From Hypholoma sublateritium FD-334 SS-4 (taxonomy: Eukaryota; Basidiomycota; Agaricomycetes; Agaricales; Strophariaceae), in assembly GCA_000827495.1 (NCBI GenBank), contig KN817519.1:78462-142461 (forward strand): a stretch of 64,000 bases of DNA. The letters are read 5' to 3'. The notes below the pieces were generated by a model, which saw nothing but the letters and a program-made list of their open reading frames with translations, was not told the DNA's origin and made no database searches. Every line of letters begins with the position of its first letter. Position 1 is the stretch's first letter. This document shows positions 52,182-63,169 of this stretch, one piece after another. Both the position numbers and the translations under genes were made by a program.

Positions 52182-54608
52182 ATGCTCCAGCGTAGATATC
52201 TTGCTCCGAAGTGGCATCCCGATTGGTCTTCCTCAAGGCGCTTAAAATCGGGCTATAAACCTGCATTCCTTCCCACAAGGCCTATTTCCACTGCAGTTGC
52301 CGTCTCGCAGACTCTGTCGCCCCCGTCTTCAAACAAAAGTATATATGGCGGGCCGATTTACTTACCCGGAAATATCGATATACCAAACGTCAAGTCGCGC
52401 CATTTTCTGAAGACACTTATGCGCGTTGCAAAGGATTTGGTGACAAGCAATTCTCCTGCCAAACTTCTAACGACGATCAAAAGTTCGCCGGCACTGTTAT
52501 CTCTCTTCTCAGATATATCGTCGTTGAGTGCCTTGGTGGACGCGTTTGCCAAATCTTCAACTCCTGAATACTCACTGCGAATACTCAAATTGGTCCATGA
52601 CCTTGGATACACATTGAAACATCCAGTCTACGAGTCAGCTTGCTATCATCTTTGGGTATCAAGACGTTGGGATTGTTTGCTCGCAGTCACTTTATACGCC
52701 AAAAGACATATCGGCTGTACGAGCGTGAAGCTGCTTAACTGGCGTGCGACCGGTTTGATGGAAACTGGGCAGTACGCTCTCCTTCACAGGATATTGGAAG
52801 AATTTCAAGTCGCTGGTCTTTTGCCGAACCAAACCACATACCATCTGTTGATAACTGGGTGCATACGAAACCACGATTTAGAAGGTTCAAAACGTTGTCT
52901 TCGAGACATGAAGGACGCAGGGTTCGGTCCCAATGCTACAACACAGACTATACTTTCCAAGTCATATTGGCATTTTGGTGCGGACACCGAAGTACGCCAA
53001 AACGCGATAGGAAGCTTACCAGAGCTTCAACCACGCGAAAGAATGATAGTCATCAACAATCTTCTTCAATTTCTACTCGCGCAACATGACCTCAAGACTG
53101 TCCTCCATTTATTATCGATGTTCGACTCCGAGAGGAGGTATCATCTGGCGTCTCTCGTGTCCCCCTGCCCTGGCGACCATGGTTTCATACAAGCTGCGGA
53201 ACACAAGCTCCGCCATACAGAGCCTAACGCTGATACGTACGCTATCTTTATGAATCACGAGAACAAGGTCGGCAATCCCGAGGTAGCGATTCATCTTTGG
53301 CAAACCGCTGCTGCAGCTGGGTTATCTGCAACGCCTAACGTCATAGCAGCACTAATTCATTCATATTTTCTACGGGACCACGGTGATACGGCCATCCGCA
53401 TGGTTGCCGGAATCTCCTCTCAACATGGAGCCAATGAATTCCAATCATTATTGACCAACCCTTCGGACCAGGAAAACTTCCCTCCTTTACATCTTCCCCG
53501 TTCGGCGCTCACGATTCGCATATGCAACATCTTAATGACATCGGTCCTAAAACGCCAGGGACTGGCGTCTGTCCCCGCCATATTTGCCATAATGCACTCT
53601 AATCAACTCAAGCCAAATGACAGAACCCTGGAAGTTTTACTGAGCCATTTAAACCATACCCAAGAACCCCGCCCACGGCTTTTGTTTCAAATAGCTCATA
53701 AGCTTGCCCCCCTAAATCGGCCTTCCTTGCGACATATGCACAACATTATCAGCTGTATTCTTCGAGACGAGAAACGGTTCTTTGTCGGGTCTGCTTGGAA
53801 AATGCGCTCAAAAGTACCTCGGCTTTTGAAGGAGCGTCGTGCCCGTGTTCGTCTCTTGGATCATGCGGAACATTTCGATCCTGTGGCTGGTTTGGGACTC
53901 ACCGACCACCTATCTTACGATAGATTGGCTCGACCAATCCTGCATTCTTTAAGTAACCGCCGAGTGAAGGTTGATCCTGCTGTTGCCTTCCTCCGTATGC
54001 GTCAAGATGCCATGTTACACCTGGACGTTGATTCGGCTCTTGCTGTCTTTCGTAGTATGCTTGCTCGCGGTTTACGCCCAACCGCTCATCATTTCTGTGC
54101 CCTTGTCGAAGGTTACGCCTTGTCAGGCGACTTTGTATCAGCGAATAGAGTCATGGAAGCCGCCAAAGAAGCGAACATAAAACCCAACGTCATAATGTAC
54201 ACTACTCTCATTGCTGCCCATGCCAAACATCGGGACCCAACGTCGGCCAAGCGAGTGTTCGACGAAATGGTGTCGACAGGGATTCGGCCTGATGTACCTG
54301 CTATTGATGCGCTGATCAGTGCATTCTATGCTGCTAATGATTTGCAGACTGCACGGCAGCTGTTGATAGACCTCTGGCCCTTGATCCAACCATTTCCAGA
54401 AACACTGCAAACTGCCAACTTAGCCACATTGACTTCAAATTTTCGTGTATTACATCCCCATCGCTCCAAAGGCATCCCATTCAAAAAATCGCAACGTTTA
54501 GCTGTTTATGCACAGATAGAGCGAATATACAGCGCTTATGATCAGTATTTTGGACAACGCCCAGATATCACCAAACAGGACAAAGAAGATGGTATTCTAG
54601 GAAAATGA
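52182..54608 (+). CDS. Mitochondrial pentatricopeptide-repeat (PPR) protein
   Basis: A single long exon of 808 codons, unusual in this intron-rich window. The first ATG at 52182 gives MLQRRYLAPKWHPDWSSSRR, a basic, acid-poor leader fit for mitochondrial import. PPR motifs are clear near residues 205-250 (LLPNQTTYHLLITGCIRNHD) and at the C-terminus, about residues 610-730. Examples are DSALAVFRSMLARGLRPTAH, SANRVMEAAKEANIKPNVIM and SAKRVFDEMVSTGIRPDVPA. The central third has weaker repeats. PPR proteins bind RNA one base per repeat, mostly in mitochondria, and act in processing, stability or translation of organelle transcripts. The target cannot be read from this sequence. Confidence 0.88.
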   Translation: MLQRRYLAPKWHPDWSSSRRLKSGYKPAFLPTRPISTAVAVSQTLSPPSSNKSIYGGPIYLPGNIDIPNVKSRHFLKTLMRVAKDLVTSNSPAKLLTTIKSSPALLSLFSDISSLSALVDAFAKSSTPEYSLRILKLVHDLGYTLKHPVYESACYHLWVSRRWDCLLAVTLYAKRHIGCTSVKLLNWRATGLMETGQYALLHRILEEFQVAGLLPNQTTYHLLITGCIRNHDLEGSKRCLRDMKDAGFGPNATTQTILSKSYWHFGADTEVRQNAIGSLPELQPRERMIVINNLLQFLLAQHDLKTVLHLLSMFDSERRYHLASLVSPCPGDHGFIQAAEHKLRHTEPNADTYAIFMNHENKVGNPEVAIHLWQTAAAAGLSATPNVIAALIHSYFLRDHGDTAIRMVAGISSQHGANEFQSLLTNPSDQENFPPLHLPRSALTIRICNILMTSVLKRQGLASVPAIFAIMHSNQLKPNDRTLEVLLSHLNHTQEPRPRLLFQIAHKLAPLNRPSLRHMHNIISCILRDEKRFFVGSAWKMRSKVPRLLKERRARVRLLDHAEHFDPVAGLGLTDHLSYDRLARPILHSLSNRRVKVDPAVAFLRMRQDAMLHLDVDSALAVFRSMLARGLRPTAHHFCALVEGYALSGDFVSANRVMEAAKEANIKPNVIMYTTLIAAHAKHRDPTSAKRVFDEMVSTGIRPDVPAIDALISAFYAANDLQTARQLLIDLWPLIQPFPETLQTANLATLTSNFRVLHPHRSKGIPFKKSQRLAVYAQIERIYSAYDQYFGQRPDITKQDKEDGILGK

Positions 54609-54712
54609 AAGAGGGTCCGACGACATTGTTGTGTACAATACATAAAGCCTAATGTAAATATTTCAGAGCTTGAAGGAAGGGAAAGTATACATGTATATAT
54701 ATACATATTGAT

Positions 54713-56475
54713 TTAAGAGAATTTAGCATCTAGAAGACGCAGAGCTTCTTTGACACCATCGGCGTGAACATGGCGCATCCTTCTGCGCCCACATTCCAAC
54801 AACACTTCTTGGGGGACCAGTTGAAGGGGAGGCGACTTGCCTCTTTGGTGGGTAAAACTTTGAATATCGGTAAATCGAGTAGAAGTATCGTTTGAGTGCG
54901 GTATTTGGGAAGTCATTTGGAGCTGTGGGCCCAAACATTTAGAGCGACTTGCTACGACTTCAGCGAGAAGGGAAAGGTCCGCAAAATGAACGTTTGGATG
55001 AGCTTTCAACTTCTTCCAGGCATCGTTAGTCGCTATGTATTCCGAAGAGTCCACATATTGAGAATTTGGCATTGCGCCACCAGACGAAAATGTAGATGCC
55101 GAAGGGCAATTCCCACACGATCCAGTCCCGCAACATCCTGAGTTTGTAGTGGTCGAGGGCGCCTGTGAAGGACAATTGTTACAAATGTCTGGGCCGGTAT
55201 TTCCAATTGCCGAACAAAAAGCTTTTCCAAATGCGTCGTCCCCACAGGCCGCGCAGTTCGAAGGGTCCCCAGAACAAGTGGCGTTCATAGTGCTTGATTC
55301 TGCTATCGAAGTAATAGGAAATATTGAATTTACTGGCACGCCGCCTGAGCGACGTCGAGGACGAAGGGGCAATGGCGGTTGATACGCAGGTAAATTGTCG
55401 AGGATAGACACTTGAGCGGGTTCTTCAAGTCGAGGAGATATTACAGTGGTGTCCTGAGCATTATGGCCGACAATATTTCCGTTGAAATCGTTGTTCTTGA
55501 GTACCGCCGAGTCAATTGTCCTTTCAACGACATCATGTACTGATATTTCATGGCAAAGACAGATAGCGCCTCCATCACAGTATCCACATCCTAGAGACGA
55601 AAATGAACTCAAGACATCGTCGACTTTGACTTCGGATGTCATGTTATTGAAGTTGTCGAACGAGCCACGGTTGAGCACGTCTGGCTGGGCATCATAACTG
55701 CCCGGGAAATGGGCGTCCATAGCATCACTGGATTCGGGGCTGGATACCATAGAGCTCGGTGAAGGTAAATGAGTGTCCGATGATGAGATTGAATGTTGAG
55801 GTGGTTGTAAGCTCGCGCGCGATTTCTTTTTCTGGGAAGGCAAGACAGCGCTAGATGGCGAGTCATCCCTCCATCGCTTCTTCTTCACTGGATTGATGGT
55901 CTGACTTGCAGGTAGCTGGCTTCTAAGCTCTATATTTGCGAGCTTCTCTTGCAGAGCTGTGTTCTCGTTTCGTAGCTTTTCGTTCTCCTCTTTGAGGCGT
56001 TTAGCTATATTTTGCAGCGCAACATTTCGCTCGATCTCCCCCTGCTCGTAGAGTTGAATACGGGCCTGAAGCTCTGAAAGCTGGGATTGCTTCCTTTCTC
56101 TAAATGCACGTTGGGCAGCTCTACGAGTCAAATTAAGAGAATCAATTTCAAGACGGAGATATACAAAGAGTTTATCGACCTATTCTGGATCCGGCGGCCC
56201 TTTATGTCAACCTGTAGCTGCATTAACAAATGTGGAAGTCAACATCAATAGAAATGGATTTACCTCAGCGTCGTCTTGTGGAAGAATTGGTGGGTCTTTC
56301 TTCGGTTTACGACCTGGTTTCGGCTTCGGCTGGATTACCCATTCCTTCGAAGCTAGTGGCACATTAGATTTGTCAAAGATTTGTAAGTACTCAAGTGCAG
56401 GATATTTTTCATGAAACCAAGCTTGCCTGTTGCCCACAAAGTTGACGATGATGATGGCGTATTTAGATTGCTCAT
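54713..56475 (-). CDS. HapX: HapX-type bZIP iron regulator
   Basis: bZIP factor that joins the CCAAT-binding complex and controls iron-consuming and iron-uptake genes. The CCAAT-complex-binding segment SKEWVIQPKPKPGRKP (about 56300-56353) is spliced through a 32-nt exon (VDIKGRRIQNR) to the basic region RAAQRAFRERKQSQLSEL and a leucine-zipper coil (RNVALQNIAKRLKEENEKL). Downstream are Cys-rich iron-sensing regions: LGCGYCDGGAICLCHE; CSGDPSNCAACGDDAF then GKAFC; and CNNCPS with GCCGTGSCGNCPS. The N-terminus is uncertain. With a 38-nt intron (56354-56391) the start is ATG 56475 (MSNLNTPSSSSTLW). Without it, the frame stays open to ATG 56596 (MPRILSDKDL). I prefer the first because the reading is typical and the second has an unusual hydrophobic leader. 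Confidence 0.9.
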
Positions 56476-56518
56476 GATTATAAAGGGAGTCAGAGAATCC
56501 CGCGACGTAGTCTATGCA

Positions 56519-56584
56519 GATAAGTAGGTAACTAGAGCAAGATGTGGTGGTGGGGGAGCTGAAGGCAAGATCCTTGTCTGATAA
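56519..56584. promoter_or_regulatory. Two GATAA motifs upstream of HapX
   Basis: GCAGATAAG (GATAAG at 56519-56524) and GTCTGATAA (56576-56584) lie 45-110 bp upstream of ATG 56475. The second matches 8 of 9 bases of ATCWGATAA, the site of the iron-responsive GATA repressors (SreA, Urbs1, Cir1 family). A further CGATAG lies near 56776. Control by a GATA factor is inferred. If the longer HapX start (56596) is right, the two sites fall inside the coding region. Confidence 0.4.
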
Positions 56585-56830
56585 GATTCGTGGCATCTCG
56601 GACTCTCGGTGTTTATGTAAGCTGGCGCCATTGGCTTTCAAATAATTGCGCCACTTTTTGATGAACTGTGGCCAACTTCCAAGTTGGCCAAGAGTCGCTT
56701 CGGCACGACGCAGCCTTAGATACAGAACATAGACAACCAATATATTTATGTAAACTTGAACACCCAGCGCGCTCACGATAGGAAGCTGGAAAGCAAAGGT
56801 ATGGATTGGGCTAGTAAGAAGAATGATAAA

Positions 56831-59455
56831 CTACTCGACAATGACCTCCTCGATTTGCTCGATGACTTCGTCGATCCAAACCTCAATCTCTTCTAGGTCA
56901 TCGGCCTTTCCTTCCAGGCTTTGGATACGTTCTTCTCCGAGTTCCTTTTTACGAAGAGCTCGCCATGCATTCCATTCATCTACTAATCTCCTGCGTAGAG
57001 CGATGAGTTCAGCACTGACATTACTTTCTTCGGCCGCATCTTCCTCCTCGAACGCTCGGCTATACTCTTTGAGATTTCTTCGAATCTGTTTTTGTCTCTC
57101 CTTAGACAACAGGGTGGGTGGACGTGGGCGCCAAATGAACTGTTTGAAGCGATCCTGAATCTGCTTGACCAGCTCCTGACCTCGGAAATCCCAAATAGCG
57201 TATCCGTTTTCGAGCTGGATGTAAATACTTATTTGTTAAACAATGTTTACATGTGAAAAGGATGAGACGAACTGTGTGTGTCCAAGCACTAGCGCTAGTG
57301 GCAAGGTATCTGCCACTAGGATCCCACTCCACATCTGTGACTCCGTAATGGTCTGCTATTCCCAGCAATTGGATACCACTACCCCAGTCAACTTGAGTCT
57401 CCCTTCGGTGTGTGTCATCCGAATTGAAGTCCAGGTCCCAGAATTCGAGCTCGGATTTGCTAGACGATCCAACGGTAGCAAGTACAACATGGCGACCTCG
57501 CGGGGACCACCTGATGGCATTGCTAGTTCGTGAAGGGAGGGTCCCTAGAATGGCACTTTGTGAGCAACGACACACTCTTTCCATTGTTTCGACGTACGAA
57601 GGAGTCTGAAATCATTCTTCCCGTGGTCTAATTGATAGAAACTGACGTCGGTCTTGATTGTCACTCCTGGGCCTTGATTGCCCAAGTTGGGATCGTTGCT
57701 GGATACAATGGCAAAACGTTCGCCTTTTGGTTCCCAAGAAAAGTCCATAACAGTGTCTACCAGAGACAATGCCGACGTTATTTGCGATATCATACGAAAA
57801 TAAACGAAGCAGCATACCCTTCAGTTCAACAACTTCAACTGGATAGTCTTTTTCACGCATCCGGAAGATTTCCAGATTACAAAAGATGGACTTCTTCGTT
57901 TTGGTGTGGCGATCGACTTTGACACATAGAAAATCACCTTGATTTTGCCAGTGCAGCTTACACTAGCAATGTTTAACAGGCAACGTAAGTAGCAGGTCTA
58001 CATGGATGGTGACACACCAACCTCAGTAACGTTGAACAGGTTCTTCTGCCTCAGGATTGTGCGACTGGGAAATGCAAGTAAAGTGACGCGAGCAGGTTGG
58101 TTGATCACTTCAGGTGTCCAATACACCAGCATATTTTCGCGAGAGGTCTTCTTGACAGCCTTTGTAGCTGTCGAATTATCCTCCTTGTCTTTGTCACCAA
58201 GCGGGCACCATTCGAAGTCAACAACGCCATCGATTTTCAAGCTCTTCTTGCCTTCTAGATACATACTTGGTACTTCGTGTACGCTGATCGCTTTGCCGGG
58301 GGTGATACGAGCCACATACTTATCATCAGGACTCCATTTAAGTGCTGGCCATTGCATTTGCTTCTTTCCGGTGGGCGAATCGCCCTCATTTTGGGTAGAG
58401 AAAGTCCGCAATAGGTCGCCAGACTTGATGTCCCAGACTGCGATATTGTTACCTTCGTCGTCTGGAGAGAAATATTGAGGGCCCTGAATTGCTCCTTCCG
58501 GGACCACAATGGGTTCGTTTGACCAGGTGACCAAGTATTGCTCGCAAGGTGAGAAATCAATCAACTTGACTAGAGGATGCGCGAAACGTTGCTGGGGTTT
58601 CCAAGAGGACCCACCCCAAAGGCGCACGCCCTGGCGATGAAGCGTGGCCACAAAAGTTCCTAGGGGCGACCATGCCACATACAGGAAATCTTTCCAGTCC
58701 TGCCATGAATATATAAGCCTTGCACTGTAGCGAGAGGCTGGACTAATCGTACAGGTTTATAAGCAACTTCAGATTGGGAAGGCTTTCCGTGCCAGTTGAT
58801 CAACACCTCGTCACCTCTGTAAGTCACGTATTGATCGCGGCCTTGAGGATCGGCAAGCCACGCTCGGAGGTGCTCCTGTAAGATGATTTATCAAAAAAAC
58901 TGTGAATAAGAATGGCAAGTATACTGACTCTTGAGGTAAATTCTTCCAACTCGGGCTCAACATATGTTTCATCTAACTCCGCGTACTTCTCAATATCAGT
59001 GAATCTATTGACTTTGAACGTATGTTTGGCGTCGAAGGGATGGTTGTGCATCGATACAAGGGCTAGCTCGGCATCCTCGTAGTTTTTGAATTCGACAAAC
59101 ATGAATCTTGAAAGACATTACTTATAACTTCAGATGGATAGGCTGAATTTCTGCTCACCCTTTGCTTTTGCCTGCGGCATTGTCCCATGGCATGAAAATA
59201 TCCTCCTGCTTGAGAGCAACTCCCTTCTTTGAAAACTCTTTGGCGACCTTGACCCGCAATCTTTCCAGCTTGGACTCGTCAATTATAGGCAAGCCATCCA
59301 CAACCAAGACGTTGTCAAATCCATCATCATATTGGACTTGATATCTGATTATTAGAAGTCAGAAAACAGTATGCTTTGGGTACAAGACTACATTACTTCG
59401 CTTCGATATCGGAATAGTCGATATCATGTTCGTTTAGATCGGTAGGTTCAGGCAT
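56831..59455 (-). CDS. PRT1: Translation initiation factor eIF3 subunit b
   Basis: Core scaffold of eIF3 that bridges eIF3 to the 40S ribosome. Start ATG 59455 reads [19 protein letters not shown]. The N-terminal RRM has [40 protein letters not shown] and [20 protein letters not shown]. The beta-propeller follows: [95 protein letters not shown] and [22 protein letters not shown] blades. The C-terminus ([20 protein letters not shown], then acidic helices ending EEVIVE) is the eIF3i/eIF3g-binding part. Several short introns. The identification is certain; exon edges are approximate. Confidence 0.95.
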
Positions 59456-59638
59456 TTTGAGAAAAAGTAGTCAAGTAGCCAATAGTCTTCTTTTTTTTGG
59501 CAGAAAGACCGTCGGAGTTGAAAGTTGTATTTATGTCTATTGTGACCGTCATGATATTACTTAAGTAACTTCCCCGGAAATTCCCAGTCTCCAGCAACTT
59601 TGAGAGCATCCGGCAGTTGGAAAGTACGGCGATCACTT

Positions 59639-59662
59639 GTCCGGCGGCAAATGCCGCCGTAC
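59639..59662. repeat. Palindrome in the left arm
   Basis: GTCCGGCGG, then CAAATG, then CCGCCGTAC: a near-perfect hairpin. Its outer arms match the right-arm palindrome closely. Confidence 0.6.
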
Positions 59663-59836
59663 AATCCATATCCGGAGGCTGGTGTGCGCAAGGCGGCTGG
59701 CAGCAAGCTGGCAGTCTGGCACCGTCCATTTGCTATGAAGGATAACTAATATTCAGTAATGTAATAAAACCAAGTGGAATAATTTTTTCCAGGGGGATTT
59801 GTTGTTTCGCAAAACAGCCAAAATCTATCAGTGTTG

Positions 59837-59838
59837 NN
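59837..59838. other. Two undetermined bases (assembly ambiguity)
   Basis: Two N characters lie inside the AT-rich core of the inverted-repeat element. The sequence around them, and the true length of the element, may not be exact. Confidence 0.95.
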
Positions 59839-60191
59839 AGATAATTTTGATTCGATGGAGGCAAACAGCCCAGCCCAGTCGACATCGATATTTGTATCTG
59901 TCATAGATCTATTTTCCAATTAGACCTTTTTATTCGCATTCTATAATTTTGTACTATTTCAATTTCACTGTAGCAGATACGGAGAAAACATTGAACAATA
60001 GGAATTTGCTAATAATGCAGATATATCGATTAATAAGCCTATATTTCCCAGAAACAAGCGCTCCGTCAAGCTACAAACAATTTAGCTACATTTACATATT
60101 TCCCGAAGCCCTAGACAATGAGTCATATTGATATGAGGAACGGTAAGAGGGGGAGGCCAGTGCGCATACAGGACAAAACCCAATTTGGACT

Positions 60192-60215
60192 GTACGGCGG
60201 AATTTGCCGCCGTAC
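60192..60215. repeat. Palindrome in the right arm
   Basis: GTACGGCGG, six bases, then CCGCCGTAC: perfect 9-bp arms. It is followed by TGATCGCCGTAC and CGGCGCCGTAC, so the GCCGTAC unit occurs three times here. Confidence 0.65.
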
Positions 60216-60397
60216 TGATCGCCGTACAATCGGCGCCGTACTTTCTAAATCCCGGACTTACTGGCAACTTTTGCCTTATATAGTACTGCTGACTTATGTA
60301 AGCATTGCTAAACATGGCGGGACCAAAGCGGGATAAGGCGGCCCGATGTATGATTGGAATGTCGAACAAAAATCTGCACTTGCCGTTAGCACATACA

Positions 60398-63039
60398 ATG
60401 CTGCATACTACTTGGCGACGTGTTAGTTTACTCCCTGATTCGGTTCTGAATCCTTCTCCGCTGCGCCAATTCATTCACAACTCTCGATGCGTTTCCGGAG
60501 TATCAGTCACCCATTTTGACTCTGGCGGTGCAACAGCATTGCGGAATGGAGACGCAGAGCGACAACCAACAATCCGGTGCGACTCGCTCGTGTCGGATAT
60601 CTTTGTACCCAAAAATCAAAAAAAATTCAAGGCTTCATCGTCTAAAACTTCAAGTTCAGGTGAAACCAAGTCAGCAAAAACAATGACGCCGGCTAAGGTT
60701 TACACAGCCAATGAATCGGCCGTTCCAAAGACAAAACCAAAAAAGCCGAGATTCGTCAATCCACCCCCTCCAAAAATTGAAGCTTTTCTCCGCCAACTTG
60801 AATCTGAAGTCGACACCTTAACTTTGGCGGACGTGGAGAACTACCGTCCATCAGAAATTGCCGACACGCGGTCTCCTGAATATGAAGTCCAGTATGATGC
60901 GGCTTTCGATAGATTAACGCGGTCCTTCGATATGCCTTCCATGCGAAGAATCTTTGATCTATATTCTATTCCGCAACTCTCTGCATCACTGCAAAAGAAA
61001 AAGCTATACTCTCAAGCAATACTTGAATATTGGGGATGGAAACCTGCTTCTATGGTCAAGGAAGACATGCTGGATGAGACTAAATCATCGGAATTATGTG
61101 CGATCTATGTTCAAGTATGTAATCCGCTCCGTTTCTGACGTATTTCAAAAGCTTTTTCGCTAAACAACGATGAGGCGTTTCTGCTTATGGGGAAAGGTGA
61201 ATACATAAGGAGTATATCATCATTTCTTACCGACTTTGTATGCAGACGGAGCCGAACTTTTGAACTTGGCCCAGCGCTACGGAGTCCACCTGTCCTTTTC
61301 AACGGACCGCGCGCTCTTTCTCAAGGCAAAAGGCTTTCAAGGTTCCCTGAAACGACTTAAAGGATACTTAAACAGTTTCAAAACAGTGAGTGAATGCATG
61401 TATTCTGAAAATCTAAATCATTTTTTGATTTTTTTTGCAGGATATTCAAGTAGAAAATGCATCACTGCATCTGGGACAAATATTACCGTTTGAGACTCTC
61501 AAAAGGATCTCGCGTTTATCGGGTGCATACATAATGACCGAAGACGACAGGGTTCATACATCCTTGCTATTCATGTGTATTGTCTTCTCACCTGTACCAG
61601 CTTCGTATTTCTTTTCACAGAAGTCAACCCCGCAGCCATGAAGTTGCTAAGCGTTTAGCTATCCAGGCCGTCTCGAAAGTGAGCCCCATTTTCATTTGTT
61701 TACTGAGGGGTTAACGACGCTTGTTTAAAGATGAAGACTGATATGGCTCAACCACTCGTTCTCAAGCCGGGCAATTCCCCGCCTTTGCCATATTCTCTCT
61801 ATCCATTCACGCCTCAGCAACAACTTTCATGGGAAATTTCTTCAAACAGTAGTTTCCGGCTCCGCCGCATTGGTCACTGGTTAGAAACTATCCATCCTAC
61901 AAACTCATCCGAGAGTGGGGAGCTTGATGGAATCTTTGGCTCCTCTGAAGTGTAAGGATGTTCATTGATTCTTTTGCGGCACTCTGACGATGTGATAAGT
62001 CTCGGAAATCTTATTTCCCGACTCTCGCAGTCGACAAACTCTGGCTGCTCACTTGAAATTTTTGCGTGGTGCGTGAGACTATTTTTTGCTGTTATGTCTG
62101 GGCTAACTGATTGACCTCAGCACTGGCCATTTCCTCTTCTTGTCACCTTCGCAAGAACGAAAACTGTTACCTCCTATGATTGGCCAACATAGCGCAGATG
62201 ATATCATCCAATGGACACAGAAATCACCTGAGTTGTGCACCTTCAGTTACAGGTCGATACGCTTGTCCGATTCCCCGGTTAATACAACTAAATATTCAAC
62301 AGCATTCCGACGTCAATGTTCACATATTCTGTAAACAAGAAGCAACACCTCCGAAAGCTTGTCTATGTCGAACAAACAAATCCTACCAAAGTTCTTCAAC
62401 TTGAAACTGCACATACGCCGGAGAGCACAGAAGGTGACACTGTAACTGATTCAATGGTTTTGGACACTAGGTGCTATATCAGCGAGAAGTTTAGCAACAA
62501 TATTTTACTTCCTCATCGGTGGGCATTCTCTTTGCAATATCGAAAAAACAAAAATCTTAGTATGCGTGCAGCCCTACAGACATGCAAATATCAGTAGCGC
62601 GTGTACACGATATCCCTATTCCTGATCTTCCCTATGAGTTGTCGAGCTTTATTGCTGCAAGTAAGCCAGTGTATGTTCTATACCTTTTAGCGTGATGTTC
62701 CTCGAGCTATAATGATCACTTCCCAGACCTCAACCTAACCCCAATGCTCCGCATTTGTTCGTTCTGAGCGGCATGGAATATGCCCTAGCCTCCGATGAAC
62801 GGATTTGTCGCGAACTCAAGACAATTATCTTGGACGGTAAAAGCATAAATATTGTTACGGAAACGTCTACGGACGAGGACATTGACCAGCATCAAACAGT
62901 ATGTAAAGTGAGCCTATAGTATTTCGTCTCCTGGTTTATATTTCCTGACCCGCCGAAGATTGTTTGCGAAGATCACAGTTCTTCCCAAAGTTGGCGCGAA
63001 TTTTTGAATAGCTGCGATAAAATTGCTACTCTCAATTAG
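60398..63039 (+). CDS. Sls1-like mitochondrial inner-membrane regulator
   Basis: Yeast Sls1 is a mitochondrial membrane protein that couples organellar transcription with translation. Start ATG 60398 reads MLHTTWRRVSLLPDSVLNPS, a good presequence. ATG 60314 is in frame upstream and would mask it. An N-terminal Ser/Lys/Pro-rich stretch is followed by MRRIFDLYSIPQLSASLQKK and YSQAILEYWGW, then AFLLMGKDGAELLNLAQRYG, DRALFLKAKGFQGSLKRLKG and ISRLSGAYIM, all of the Sls1 type. Many small exons follow. The last ends SWREFLNSCDKIATLN with the TAG at 63037-63039. One intron (about 61110-61160) uses a weak or unusual donor in the reading I prefer. The family call rests on remembered Sls1 patterns. The start lies about 130 bp from the inverted-repeat element. 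Confidence 0.75.
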
Positions 63040-63169
63040 AGGATGACAACTTCACGTCATGTAGTGGTATATTATTTAGAATATTAATCGTCGAAACTGC
63101 TGTCTAACTACGCTGTCAAAGCCTCAAGCATCGAGCTAGCCTAAAATCATTTACCAGCCTGGCCTATGA

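Larger units (their letters stand above)
59611..60265. mobile_element. Short inverted-repeat (MITE-like) element
   Basis: Two arms in opposite orientation bound about 650 bp. The left arm (about 59611-59690) and right arm (about 60159-60265) share GTACGGCGATCA against TGATCGCCGTAC, AAAGTACGGCG against CGCCGTACTTT, a palindromic core, and a TGCGCA segment at the inner end. The right arm carries an extra 14 bp (CCGTACAATCGGCG type). The core is AT-rich and holds no convincing protein. It looks like a small non-autonomous DNA element. I cannot point to a clear target-site duplication. It fills most of the space between eIF3b and SLS1. Confidence 0.5.

Noticed and set aside
59949..60131. 60-codon AT-rich frame inside the inverted-repeat element
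   Set aside because: Composition is that of AT-rich noncoding DNA; no transposase motif.
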